Below, piece by piece: positions 35,533-44,644 of a stretch of 64,000 nucleotides of DNA. The stretch's first letter is position 1, and each line of letters starts with the position of its first letter. A program made the translations under genes and the position numbers. The DNA comes from JAAYFT01 sp041655755 (GTDB lineage: Bacteria; Bacillota; Clostridia; Tissierellales; Tissierellaceae), in NCBI GenBank assembly GCA_041655755.1, contig JBBAEY010000001.1, positions 21,273 through 85,272 on the forward strand, read 5' to 3'. Under the pieces are notes generated by a model that saw only the letters and a list, made by a program, of their open reading frames with translations, was not told the origin of the DNA and did not search any database.

Positions 35533-37074
35533 TTGTCTAGAAATAAGTTTATCCACGGTTCCATAATAATGATTCTAATGAATACCTTCACTAGGGCAAT
35601 TGGATTTACCTATGAGGTTCTCCTGTCCAAGTCCCTTGGGGCAGAAGCTATGGGCTGGTTTCAAATTGCCATGTCTACCCTTATGATCTTTTTAGTATTT
35701 ACCATTTCAGGTATACCTAGCTCTGTTACCAAGCTAGTTGCACAGGAATATTCCAATGGCAATCAATACAATATGGAGAAGATATACAAGTCTAGCTTGT
35801 TTTTCAATCTATTCCTTGGGATATTCCTGTCTATAGGCCTTCTCTTGTCGTCCAAATTCATAGCCAGCAGAGTATTTAGGAATGGGGACTTATTAATGGA
35901 GGTTTATTTCTTGGCCCCTGCTATAATTATCATTTCCACCAGCAATATATTGAGAGCCTATTTTTATGGAAGGCAAAATATGGTTACACCCAGCATCTCT
36001 CAGACCCTTGAACACCTTGCTAGGTTTGTAATTGTTCTTGGCCTTCTATCTTATTTCTCTCCTCTTAAACCCCTTTACGGCACAATCATTGCCATAATGG
36101 GAATAAGCATTGGCGAACTCATTGACCTGGCATGGTCACTTTTGTCAAAAAAAAGATTATATTATGCCAGTCCCCTGACCTGCAGGGAAAAATGGACTAG
36201 CTTGGAAGCACTATCAAAGGTCCTCTTGCTTGCCCTGCCCCTGACTATATTGGGTTTTTTTAATGTAGGTCTTAACTTTCTCAATGCCATATTAATTCCA
36301 TCTAGGCTCATGTCAGCTGGATATACCAAGAGCCTTGCAGTTGCAAGCTTTGGCAGGATTACAGGTATGGCAATGCCCTTGATTCACTTGCCTTTTGTTG
36401 TGACTTCAGGTCTGGTGGTAAATATTGTACCTAGTCTATCTGAACAAATAGCCCTGAAAAAAAGCAGCAGTATGAGGGCAGATATACAGCTTGCTGTTAA
36501 AGTCACCCTCCTGGTCTCTATACCCCTAAGCATTTTTTATGTGGTGCTATCTGAGCCCCTTGCCATATTCTTGTACGATGACTTGTTGGTGGCTGGTTTT
36601 ATAGGTATAATGGGCCCTGCTACTGCCCTCCTAGCCCTGCAGCATACCCTTTCCGGCATACTCTTTGGCCTAAATAGGCAGTTTCAGGCGACAGTTGCTA
36701 GGATGTTTGCCATGCTCCTGAGGGTCTACCTAATATACATACTAGTTGGAAATCCCAGATTTGAAATCTATGGATTTTTTATAGCTTTCTTTGTATCCAG
36801 TATCCTAACCCTCTTATTTGACATGCTGATTTTAAGAACTGCTCTTCCCATAAGCTTCAACTATATTGATATGGTGGGTAAGCCCATCTTAGCCTCCCTC
36901 TTTGCGATAGGCTACCTAAGGTTTACCGTATTTGACCTGGAAAAACTAAAATATGTAAATCCAGCTAGCTTTGTATTTAGCCTTTGTGTGGCACTATTAT
37001 CCTATATATTTATCCTGATGCTGACCAATGCCCTGCCTAAAAATCTACTGGAAAGAGTAATAAAGGGCCAATGA
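35533..37074 (+). CDS. SpoVB/MurJ-like MOP-superfamily flippase
   Basis: A 513-residue polytopic protein with about 14 helices, started at the TTG at 35533 behind GAGGTGAT, which yields MSRNKFIHGSIIMIL, the usual SpoVB-type N-terminus. A longer frame from 35458 would add a 25-residue leader foreign to the family. Blocks such as TRAIGFTYEVLLSKSLGAE, GIPSSVTKLVAQE and LSGILFGLNRQF match the polysaccharide-biosynthesis/stage V sporulation protein B group, which flips lipid-linked cell-wall or cortex precursors. Stand-alone gene; the convergent GNAT gene ends 18 bases beyond it. Confidence 0.82.
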   Translation: MSRNKFIHGSIIMILMNTFTRAIGFTYEVLLSKSLGAEAMGWFQIAMSTLMIFLVFTISGIPSSVTKLVAQEYSNGNQYNMEKIYKSSLFFNLFLGIFLSIGLLLSSKFIASRVFRNGDLLMEVYFLAPAIIIISTSNILRAYFYGRQNMVTPSISQTLEHLARFVIVLGLLSYFSPLKPLYGTIIAIMGISIGELIDLAWSLLSKKRLYYASPLTCREKWTSLEALSKVLLLALPLTILGFFNVGLNFLNAILIPSRLMSAGYTKSLAVASFGRITGMAMPLIHLPFVVTSGLVVNIVPSLSEQIALKKSSSMRADIQLAVKVTLLVSIPLSIFYVVLSEPLAIFLYDDLLVAGFIGIMGPATALLALQHTLSGILFGLNRQFQATVARMFAMLLRVYLIYILVGNPRFEIYGFFIAFFVSSILTLLFDMLILRTALPISFNYIDMVGKPILASLFAIGYLRFTVFDLEKLKYVNPASFVFSLCVALLSYIFILMLTNALPKNLLERVIKGQ

Positions 37075-37091
37075 TACTACTACTTGCCTAC

Positions 37092-37595
37092 CTATTTGAA
37101 TTCATCAGCCAAATCGTCTAGTGCCTTACCTGTTACCCTGTAAACTGTCCATTCGTCCATAGCTACAGCTCCTATTGACTTGTAAAAGTCAATTGATGGT
37201 TGGTTCCAGTCGATGCACCACCATTCAAACCTGCCGCAATTTCTTTCCTTTGCCAGTCTTGCTAAAAAAGCCAGCAGAAGCTTTCCATATCCCTTGCCTC
37301 TCATCTCAGGCCTTACGTACAGATCCTCCAAATAAATCCCAGGCCTTCCCAAAAATGTAGAAAAGTTGTGGAAGAATAGTGCAAATCCTACTGCTTCCCC
37401 CTTGTACTCCCCTATTATTACTTCAGCGGCCTTTCTAACAAACAGGGATTCCCTTAAGATTTCCTCTGTAGCGACCACTTCATGTAGAAGCTTTTCATAA
37501 TCGGCTAATTCCTTGATAAAATCCAGTATTAGGCCCAAATCGCTTTCATCAGCAAATCTAATTGTAAAATCCTCCTTGTAGGTTGTAATTTTCAT
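37092..37595 (-). CDS. GNAT acetyltransferase (spermidine/thialysine N-acetyltransferase-like)
   Basis: A 167-residue acetyl-CoA-dependent transferase. I start it at the ATG at 37595, 8 bases after GGAG, in front of MKITTYKEDFTIRFA; the longer frame from 37670 has no good site. Motif A is VRPEMRGKGYGKLLL; the segment FEWWCIDWNQPSIDFYKSIGA is the SSAT-type signature. Known relatives acetylate polyamines or thialysine; the substrate here is a guess. It follows the sulfurtransferase gene by 74 bases. Confidence 0.82.
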   Translation of the reverse strand: MKITTYKEDFTIRFADESDLGLILDFIKELADYEKLLHEVVATEEILRESLFVRKAAEVIIGEYKGEAVGFALFFHNFSTFLGRPGIYLEDLYVRPEMRGKGYGKLLLAFLARLAKERNCGRFEWWCIDWNQPSIDFYKSIGAVAMDEWTVYRVTGKALDDLADEFK

Positions 37596-37669
37596 AGACT
37601 CATCTCCTAGTATAATAATGTCATAGTCAATTGTGACTATGCGGTTAAACCTTTCTACTAAAATCTCCA

Positions 37670-38494
37670 TTATTCACTTACTGACTCATTGCCTTTATAA
37701 CTTATCCAGTCGCTATATCCACCGGCATAATGCTTGGGATTGAGCCCCATTTCATCCAATAATAATATGCTGACAGAAGCAGTTATCCCAGAGCCGCAGT
37801 ATACTATTATTTCCTCATAATCTTCCAACTCTTTAAAGTATTCCCTAGCCTCATTTAGGGAAAGTAGTTCTCCATCTTTTATTAGATTTGCCCATGGGAA
37901 ATTCAGTGCACTGGGTATATGACCTGGCAGTCTATCTATGGGCTCTACTTCTCCTGTATATCTTTCATACGCCCTTGCGTCTACTATGGCAGCTGTATTT
38001 GAGCCAATTGCATCTTTCACATATTCCATATCTACAATAATTTCCTTATTTGTATTTAATGACAGTGAAGCTGATTTTTCTACTGCTGGTATTTCCCTTG
38101 TTATTTCCCCATTGATATCAATCCATTTATCGTATCCACCATCCAAGACAAACACCTTGTCCTTACCTATTAATTTAAGCATCCACCACAATCTGCCTGC
38201 CCTTGTTATATTGCCATCATCATAAATTACAACTATAGAATTATCATCAATTCCAAAAGCTCTCATATCTTGGGTAAATGTTTCCAAATCTGGCAAGGGG
38301 CTTCTACCTCCGTGTTTGCTTGCCTCTTTTACCATTACATCATTAAAAGATACATATTGTGCCCCCTTGATATGCCCTTTATTATATAAACTTTGTCCAC
38401 TTGCTTCTTCTATTTCCTCCCTTACATCCAAAATCACTAAACTATTCTTATCTAAATTATCTTTAAGCCATTTATGATTTACAATATTCTTCAT
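37670..38494 (-). CDS. Two-domain rhodanese (thiosulfate/3-mercaptopyruvate sulfurtransferase)
   Basis: A 274-residue protein with two rhodanese domains. The inactive N-terminal one has LVILDVRE and YNKGHIKGA. The catalytic C-terminal one has IVDARAYERYTGE and active-site C233 in CGSGITAS. The CG-S-G loop is closer to mercaptopyruvate sulfurtransferases than to thiosulfate ones. It transfers sulfane sulfur to cyanide or thiols. It reads toward the GNAT gene and may share its transcript. Confidence 0.87.
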   Translation of the reverse strand: MKNIVNHKWLKDNLDKNSLVILDVREEIEEASGQSLYNKGHIKGAQYVSFNDVMVKEASKHGGRSPLPDLETFTQDMRAFGIDDNSIVVIYDDGNITRAGRLWWMLKLIGKDKVFVLDGGYDKWIDINGEITREIPAVEKSASLSLNTNKEIIVDMEYVKDAIGSNTAAIVDARAYERYTGEVEPIDRLPGHIPSALNFPWANLIKDGELLSLNEAREYFKELEDYEEIIVYCGSGITASVSILLLDEMGLNPKHYAGGYSDWISYKGNESVSE

Positions 38495-38960
38495 TTATCA
38501 TAGATCCTTTCACTTGATATCAAGGGGTATTGAAAACCCTTGTAAGGGAAGACCTTGTAAATCTAAGACTACCCATTGAAGATAAAATGCTTCCCATGAT
38601 ATAACCCCTCCTCTATTCCCGTCCTTAGATACTTAGCTACACTTCTTATATCTCAATTATATCATATATGAATTCTATATAAATAAACTTTTAACACCTT
38701 AGGTAATTATATGTGATTGTAAAATGGAACCTATCATCTTATAAATAGGTTACACTGGATAGGACAGGTTTTTAGCAATATTGCAGTGGTACGAGAGGCA
38801 ATTTAGGTTAAATACAGTTGAGAAATATGGAGGATTCAGTGATATTGTGGACATAATCAGGTATTAAATGACAGGAGGGATATCTAGAATTGGGGAAAGA
38901 ATACAAAAATGGGTATAATCATTATGATGTATATTTAAATTTTACAGGGAGTGAAATAAG
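38495..38960. other. Intergenic gap with promoter for the FAD reductase
   Basis: A divergent gap of 466 bases. It holds a hairpin AACCTAT/ATAGGTT (38728-38734 and 38745-38751) and no open frame I would defend. Near the right end, TTGGGG (38890-38895) and TATAAT (38914-38919) are 18 bases apart and probably drive the reductase gene. Confidence 0.5.
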
Positions 38961-40175
38961 GTGAAGGATAAGGTAGTTATAATAGGTGCTTCTATTACAG
39001 GAATTTATGCAATGGGTGAGTTAGTCAAAAATAAGTTTGATGGAGATATAACTATTGTCGATAAGAAGGATGTCTATCCTTATAATACATATCCCCTCTC
39101 AAAAGAGTGGATGATGGATATGGACGATATGGACCCTCCTTTTTTAAAAGATAGGGAATACTATAAAAAGCATAATATTGATATGAGGTTAAATACAAGA
39201 GTAGATTTCATTAATTGGGAAGAACAAACTGTAACAACCCATCTTGAGGAAATAATCCCCTATGACCACCTAATCATTGCAACAGGTTCTAAAGCTCGTA
39301 AGGTGAAATTACCTGGTGATGATGCTGGTGGGATTTTTTATCTTCGTGAGTTTAAGGATGCAAAGAAAATTAAGCAATGGGTAGGGGATATTGAAAATGT
39401 TGCCATAATTGGAACAGGTTTTATTGGCCTAGAGTTGGCATCAACCTTTGCCCAATTGGATAAAAAAGTTTCAGTATTGGTACGCTCTGGGAAACCCCTT
39501 GAAAAAGTCCTTGGCGAAGAAGTATCTGAATATTTCACAAAAATGCACCAATCACATAATGTGAATTTTATTTTTAATGAAGAAACAAAAGAATTTATTA
39601 AGGATAGCGAAGGCAATATAGGCTCTATTCTCACCAAAAGCGGTAAAAATATTAAAACTGATATGGTTATAATAGCAGTGGGAGTTGAACCTAACTTATC
39701 TTTTAAGGTTGATTCTCTAGATATAGATCATGGTATTATTGTTAATGAGTATGGAGAGAGTTCATTACCAAATGTTTATGCAGGTGGAGATATTGTTAAA
39801 TGGCCCTATAAAAATCGTTTAATCCACATAGAACACTGGGAAACTGCATGGGGGCAAGGAATATCAATTGCTAAAAATATCATAAATGAAAAGAGCAATA
39901 AATATAATGTAAATCCCTATTTCTGGACAGATCAATACGATGAAACCTTCGAATATCTAGGGAATGCAAGAACTTGGGATAAAACTATCATCAGGGGTTC
40001 TTTAAATAAAAAAGAATTTGCAGTTGCTTATGTTGACAACAATAATTATCCTCTTGCTATCCTTTTTGCCAACAATTTCGAAAAAAGAAAAGATATAGAA
40101 AAATTATTGACTAAAAATCAACCCCTTGATGGGACTAAATTTGCAGATGTCAATATATCTATTGATGAAATCTAA
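38961..40175 (+). CDS. FAD/NAD(P)-dependent reductase (ferredoxin-reductase-like)
   Basis: A 404-residue flavoprotein of the putidaredoxin/BphA4-type reductase fold. It has the FAD motif VVIIGASITGIYAM (Ala-Ser in place of the usual second Gly), the NAD motif AIIGTGFIGLELAS, DHLIIATGS and the FAD loop VYAGGDI. It starts with GTG behind GGGAGTG, spacing 7. C-terminal domain of about 90 residues as in the family. There are no redox-active dithiol cysteines near the N-terminus, so it is not a thioredoxin reductase. Partner and substrate unknown. Confidence 0.87.
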   Translation: MKDKVVIIGASITGIYAMGELVKNKFDGDITIVDKKDVYPYNTYPLSKEWMMDMDDMDPPFLKDREYYKKHNIDMRLNTRVDFINWEEQTVTTHLEEIIPYDHLIIATGSKARKVKLPGDDAGGIFYLREFKDAKKIKQWVGDIENVAIIGTGFIGLELASTFAQLDKKVSVLVRSGKPLEKVLGEEVSEYFTKMHQSHNVNFIFNEETKEFIKDSEGNIGSILTKSGKNIKTDMVIIAVGVEPNLSFKVDSLDIDHGIIVNEYGESSLPNVYAGGDIVKWPYKNRLIHIEHWETAWGQGISIAKNIINEKSNKYNVNPYFWTDQYDETFEYLGNARTWDKTIIRGSLNKKEFAVAYVDNNNYPLAILFANNFEKRKDIEKLLTKNQPLDGTKFADVNISIDEI

Positions 40176-40220
40176 AACAAGGCCAATAGATCTGTTGCAA
40201 GGTAAATATTTTCTGGAAAC

Positions 40221-41501
40221 TTAATTGCTATAAATATTCGGCTTAGTTGGTAAAACTTGATTAATGAAAATTGTATCATATTGAATTTCATATATATACT
40301 TTAAAAATTCCTCAGCTGTTCCATATGCTAGAGCCCCGTAGGTCTTGACGCCATTCTCGCTAATATATGTTAGTGCATCGTCATAAAATTCTGTTTTGTA
40401 ATCGAATAATTTTACAAATTTCTCACGATCCCTTAGATATTGGAGGCGTGAGGTAAAGTGTATTTCATAGGCTTCTGCCATGACCTCTGGATAGTCTTTA
40501 TCCCGTAGGTCAGACAGGGCCGCATCTGTCCTCCAATCCGACAAATAAAATAAGGGGTATTTCTTTAAATTTGGCCTTTGAGTGTGGGACCCTTCGTCAT
40601 TGGTATTGGGATTAAATCCTATCAAATCTATTGCCTCTGGTGTAATGTCGGGTTCTTGTATTTGGCTGCTAGGCTTAATAGTCCTGATACCCACCCATTT
40701 AAAATTAATTGAAGGATATTCCTCATTACTCATGTAATAAAACTCTTCCATAGTAAGGTCTTCTTTAAAAACAATACTCACAGAAATATATGATAAGGGG
40801 TTGAGCTCTTTTAAATACCGAATTGTCTCTTTATTCTTACTTTCGATTTCTCTATCCCACCCTATATTTGACCCACTTTTATTCTCTGGGAGTTCATATT
40901 TTATCTTTTTAAAGCCTTCAAATAGCCAATAGCTTTTAGACCCAAATATGCCATCTATTCCATAGGACAATCTACCTTTTGAAAGGTTCATGAAATGCAT
41001 TGTCTCATCTTTTGCAAAAAGGTCTTTCATAGAATACATTATTTCATATTTCCCAAACCCCTTGGCCTCTGGGCTTGCCCATGAGCCAAGTGAAAAACCT
41101 GGTTTATTAAGACTAAGGTAGGCCTGCATGTCATAGAAAAAATCTGATCTTTTATATTCTTCTTTCTCTGACATAGTAACCGATTTAGGGTTATAGTAGA
41201 TGGAATTAATAATATTTGACACCCCATAAAAGATACTAAGATAAAGCAAGGTCATTATCAAAACAGATTTCACCACGACCCTTCTCAGCTTACTATTAAC
41301 ACTTTTTTTAATTTTTCTTGTTTCTTCATCGCATATCTCATCACTGGATAATCCACTGATATGACTAATTTCCTCATCAAATGTTTCCGCCATGTATTCT
41401 TCAAATGCTTCCTGTTTTTCTAGCTCTTGTTCGATTAGCTGCTTTTCTTCTTCGGTAACCTTCCCCTTCTTATATCTATCTAACAGATCTTTATAGTTCA
41501 T
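40221..41501 (-). CDS. Anti-sigma factor with sigma-regulator N- and C-terminal domains
   Basis: A 426-residue single-pass membrane protein: cytoplasmic helical N-terminus of about 70 residues, transmembrane helix at about 77-98 (SVLIMTLLYLSIFYG), and a large extracytoplasmic part in the style of Sigma_reg_N/Sigma_reg_C. Its ATG overlaps the stop of the ECF sigma gene by 4 bases (ATGA). By analogy it holds the sigma factor at the membrane until an envelope signal frees it; the signal is unknown. No zinc-finger HxxxCxxC motif is seen in the cytoplasmic part. Confidence 0.8.
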   Translation of the reverse strand: MNYKDLLDRYKKGKVTEEEKQLIEQELEKQEAFEEYMAETFDEEISHISGLSSDEICDEETRKIKKSVNSKLRRVVVKSVLIMTLLYLSIFYGVSNIINSIYYNPKSVTMSEKEEYKRSDFFYDMQAYLSLNKPGFSLGSWASPEAKGFGKYEIMYSMKDLFAKDETMHFMNLSKGRLSYGIDGIFGSKSYWLFEGFKKIKYELPENKSGSNIGWDREIESKNKETIRYLKELNPLSYISVSIVFKEDLTMEEFYYMSNEEYPSINFKWVGIRTIKPSSQIQEPDITPEAIDLIGFNPNTNDEGSHTQRPNLKKYPLFYLSDWRTDAALSDLRDKDYPEVMAEAYEIHFTSRLQYLRDREKFVKLFDYKTEFYDDALTYISENGVKTYGALAYGTAEEFLKYIYEIQYDTIFINQVLPTKPNIYSN

Positions 41502-41983
41502 TTACTCCCCTCCATTTCCTTCTTAAGCTTCTTCCTAGCTCTATATAACATTGTCTTAGCTGCCCCTTCTGTGGTGTTTCTTGATTTGCTAATTTCTTCT
41601 AAAGAAAAATCGCAAAAATAATAGAGAATAAGAATTTCTTTGTATGACTCATTGAGATTTATTATTAAATTATATAAATTCTTGCTGCTTTCAGATTCAA
41701 TAATCTTATCTAAAGTGGTCTCGTAATTCGATAAGGTATTTTCGATAATATCGTGACTACCATATTCCCTATTTAGCTTAATATAATCCAAGTAAAGATT
41801 CTTACATACTCTAAACAACCAGTATTTAATATGATTTACATTGTCTACAGATAAATATGCCTTGAAAAAGGTGTCACTTGTCAAATCCTGTGCCAAGTGA
41901 TGGTTTTTGCAAAGTGAAAATGCATATAGATATAATTCTTTATGATACTTAATATAAAGTTTTTCCATTTGATTATTTACCAC
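41498..41983 (-). CDS. ECF-type RNA polymerase sigma factor
   Basis: A sigma-70 family protein of about 161 residues with region 2 (LAQDLTSDTFFKAYL, YWLFRVCKNLYLDYIK) and region 4 (EILILYYFCDFSLEEISKSRN, EGAAKTMLYRARKKLK). I prefer the GTG at 41983 (MVNNQMEK), 11 bases after the GGAGGGGG box; a TTG at 42004 lies before that box and would need another site. Coupled to its anti-sigma partner. The upstream gap is the natural place for an autoregulated promoter, but I see no sure match. Confidence 0.88.
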   Translation of the reverse strand: MVNNQMEKLYIKYHKELYLYAFSLCKNHHLAQDLTSDTFFKAYLSVDNVNHIKYWLFRVCKNLYLDYIKLNREYGSHDIIENTLSNYETTLDKIIESESSKNLYNLIINLNESYKEILILYYFCDFSLEEISKSRNTTEGAAKTMLYRARKKLKKEMEGSK

Positions 41984-42004
41984 ACTGGCTGACACCCCCT
42001 CCAA

Positions 42005-42398
42005 TATATAAACGAATGAAAATAAACTAGGTTACACTTATTTATTGAAAATTTATAAATTCCTATTTGTTATCATTATACCGCTATTATTTTTATTTGT
42101 CCTTTTTGGGTGTAGGGGACATAAAAAGTGAAGAAGCCACCCTATGGGTGACTCTAAAAAATACTTATTCAATTTTTAGCTAGTACCTTGATTTGAAATT
42201 CTCGCCTATATTCATAGCTCCATTCTTCGGCATTTAAATTATATTCTGAGCTAATTGTATCAGATATTCATTCTATATAAACATTACATATAATCCTCTA
42301 AGGATAAAAAATTCTGGATTATAAAGTATATCTTCCCAAAATGTTGACCCCTTTCCTTTCATTACCACTAATTATTCTAAATTCAATATCTTTGTATA
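42005..42398. other. Intergenic gap, AT-rich
   Basis: Between the sigma gene and the GNAT gene. It holds only a short weak hairpin (CACCC/GGGTG, 42128-42140) and no credible open frame. It marks the left border of the accessory patch. Confidence 0.4.
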
Positions 42399-42902
42399 TT
42401 ATAAACATTTTATATACCTTAATTCCAATGGTTTGTTGGAAAACCTACTATATTTTTTACTCCCATCAAAGGTAAAACCATGCTTTTCATAAAACTTCCT
42501 TGCTCGTAGGTTTTCCTCATAAACCCATAGAGATATTTTCTTACACCCTTGTTTTTTTAATAATTCTACGGTTTGCTCCATTAATTTGGCGGAAATACCC
42601 TTGCCCCAAGTTTCTTCAAGTAGATATATTGAATAGATTGAACCGCAGCTTTCTAATCCTTCATCATTATCCTTATTCGCAAATACTAATCCACATGGTA
42701 CTTCATTAAATATTCCAATTAAAACAATTTCACCATCTTCTATAAATTTTTCAAATTGCACCTTCCTCCTGTCCTTATCCAAATATCTAGTTATCTCATC
42801 TTCAGGTATTAATTCACTATATGCTGATTTCCAACTTTTAACTATAATATCTGCTAAGTGACCAGCATCTTCTTTTCTAGCAGCCCTAACTTTTATCCCC
42901 AT
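42399..42902 (-). CDS. GNAT-family N-acetyltransferase
   Basis: A 167-residue acetyltransferase. The acetyl-CoA loop is LEETWGKGISAKLMEQ (family R/Q-x-x-G-x-G/A), followed by ISLWVYEENLRARKFYEKHGF. The start has GGAGG 10 bases upstream. The substrate cannot be assigned; the family acetylates small amines, antibiotics or protein termini. It sits at the edge of a patch of broken genes; an unrecognised remnant stops inside its ribosome binding site. Confidence 0.85.
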   Translation of the reverse strand: MGIKVRAARKEDAGHLADIIVKSWKSAYSELIPEDEITRYLDKDRRKVQFEKFIEDGEIVLIGIFNEVPCGLVFANKDNDEGLESCGSIYSIYLLEETWGKGISAKLMEQTVELLKKQGCKKISLWVYEENLRARKFYEKHGFTFDGSKKYSRFSNKPLELRYIKCL

Positions 42903-42905
42903 AAC

Positions 42906-43103
42906 CTAGCCTCCTGTATTATACCTATTCTTGTATAAATAAGGCATTGCTATTGCAATGGCCCATAGTTTTTCTAATCTACAAATATATTCTGTATGCC
43001 TTGAATGATCAATTATTATGTTGCAGGGAGGTGGATTTAATTCGTCTTGCCGAGCCAAATAGCATTTAAACTTGACATATATGACCCGTCTTTGGGAATA
43101 TGC
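42906..43103 (-). pseudogene. Unrecognised gene remnant, 3' part only
   Basis: A stop-free frame of 65 codons ends at a TAG next to the GNAT ribosome binding site. The translation looks protein-like (QDELNPPPCNIIIDHSR, RLEKLWAIAIAMPYLY) but has no start codon near its front and meets a stop upstream. I do not recognise the family. An inverted pair AGCATTTA/TAAATGCT (43071-43078, 43111-43118) spans its 5' edge. Confidence 0.35.
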
Positions 43104-43155
43104 CTAATTCTAAATGCTATAAAAAACAACTTCGCGGTTTTTCTCTAGGACATTT

Positions 43156-43449
43156 TTAGTATTGTAACAAGTTTAAATATTGAGAAAGCCTTTCCTTTAC
43201 ATACTCTCCCACCATGTTCACCATCGGTGACGCGTCACCATCCCGATAATAGCTGTCAAAGCAGGCGTAATATTTTCTCCTGTCCACAAATTTTACATCG
43301 ATTGGCGGGTAACCCGCCTGCATCAGCATCAAGTTTAAAATCAGCCGCCCCGTTCGTCCATTGCCGTCATATAATGTAACAAAAAGAAATGGGTATATTT
43401 CAACCGTTTCTGTATGTGAAAGGGCAGAATAAATCTTTATACTAGTACT
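43156..43449 (-). pseudogene. Remnant of a Fic-domain protein
   Basis: A stop-free frame of 97 codons with the second half of a Fic active site (YDGNGRTGRLILNLMLMQAGYPP) and a typical C-terminus (DRRKYYACFDSYYRDGD, EYVKERLSQYL). The motif His is lost: the segment before it reads EIYPF. The N-terminal half is missing and no start codon precedes it. Just upstream (43455-43515) another frame reads LKYCYYQELDNTEK, also broken by a stop. Fic enzymes AMPylate target proteins, often as toxins. Its GC is higher than that of its surroundings, suggesting a different origin. Confidence 0.65.
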
Positions 43450-43521
43450 TCATAGTTTTATAACCTTCTCAGTATTATCTAATTCTTGATAATAACAGTA
43501 TTTTAAAATCTCAAGAGTTAC

Positions 43522-44607
43522 TTATTCACCAATCCAACCCTTACCAGTTACAAACCATTTAAACATCTGCCATGCATGAACATAATAATCAAAAATTAAC
43601 CATTTTTTATAATTTTTGATTAAATAAATTCTTCTGTCTAAACAGGGATGTTCTTTCACCTTAAAGTACTTACTATAGAGTGCCTTATACCATGGCATCT
43701 TCTCATTACCTTGTTTTTTTAATCTCGTTAATAAATTTATCATAGCTTCATGAGTTACACCCTCATATGTACATGCAATCCTATCAGCTCTAATCTCTTG
43801 AATTTGTTTCCATAAACGTCTATCATCTATAGAGAAAAAAATCACCATGGCAATTCCATATACTAATACAATGGGTGAAATAATAATAACAATTAAATTG
43901 TCTAATATGTAAATATTAGAAAGAAAATAGAGTAATAACATACTCACATAAAATCCAACAAGTACCAAAACTAAGCCTATCAATCTTCTAAATTTTTCAA
44001 TCTTATTAAAATCTCCATTTTTAAAATGAGCTATTTCATAAGCAACTAAGGCTGCAAGTTCATCGGATGGTAATGTTTCACATGGTTGATAGAAAAGAAT
44101 TCCTCTTCGTCTTTTCTTACTACCCTGAAAAGCTAACGCCCCAATTTTATTAACTTCTAAAAAATAAAATTCTAAATTATAAATACCTGCATTAATACAC
44201 ATTTCTTCTACAATACTTCTAAATTCTCCATAAGGAACTTGACTATAATTATATTCATTTTTATCTTCAGATATATAATGCCACCATATCTTTGTCCATC
44301 TTATTCCCAAAGCAAAAAGGCATATATAATAGATAAAAAGTATCCAATTAAAACCTGCTTTATTATAAAATTCATACATCAATACATATGAAACAAATAT
44401 AGGCATAATGAACATTAAAAATATTACTACTGCCCCAATTAAATCATCTGTATTATTATCTAAAATTAATTCTTGGAATTGTCTATCTTTTATTCGCTTA
44501 AAAACCTTAATCTTTTTAAACATCTTCTTTAATTCAACTATTGAGTGCATGATTGCTACAATGCTACCAGTGATATAGCAAATAGCCCCCATAATCCCAG
44601 CTAACAT
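43522..44607 (-). CDS. M48-like membrane protein with altered zinc-binding motif
   Basis: A 361-residue membrane protein with the plan of M48 peptidases: hydrophobic helices near residues 5-25, 55-80 and 85-105, a core ELAALVAYEIAHFKNGDF, two more helices at about 205-265, ERAD-like EIRADRIA with E271, and the late EHPCLDRRI. The zinc motif HExxH reads Y190-E-I-A-H194: the first His codon CAT has become TAT. Without that ligand proteolysis is doubtful, so it may be a pseudoenzyme or a decayed gene. Follows the HEPN-like gene by 37 bases on the same strand. No strong ribosome binding site at the usual distance. Confidence 0.65.
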   Translation of the reverse strand: MLAGIMGAICYITGSIVAIMHSIVELKKMFKKIKVFKRIKDRQFQELILDNNTDDLIGAVVIFLMFIMPIFVSYVLMYEFYNKAGFNWILFIYYICLFALGIRWTKIWWHYISEDKNEYNYSQVPYGEFRSIVEEMCINAGIYNLEFYFLEVNKIGALAFQGSKKRRRGILFYQPCETLPSDELAALVAYEIAHFKNGDFNKIEKFRRLIGLVLVLVGFYVSMLLLYFLSNIYILDNLIVIIISPIVLVYGIAMVIFFSIDDRRLWKQIQEIRADRIACTYEGVTHEAMINLLTRLKKQGNEKMPWYKALYSKYFKVKEHPCLDRRIYLIKNYKKWLIFDYYVHAWQMFKWFVTGKGWIGE

Positions 44608-44644
44608 ATTTATGGTTATCGCTTCCTCTCTGCAATTCTAAACT

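Noticed and set aside
42121..42145. Terminator downstream of the GNAT gene
   Set aside because: The stem is only 5 base pairs and no T-run follows at the right distance on either strand.
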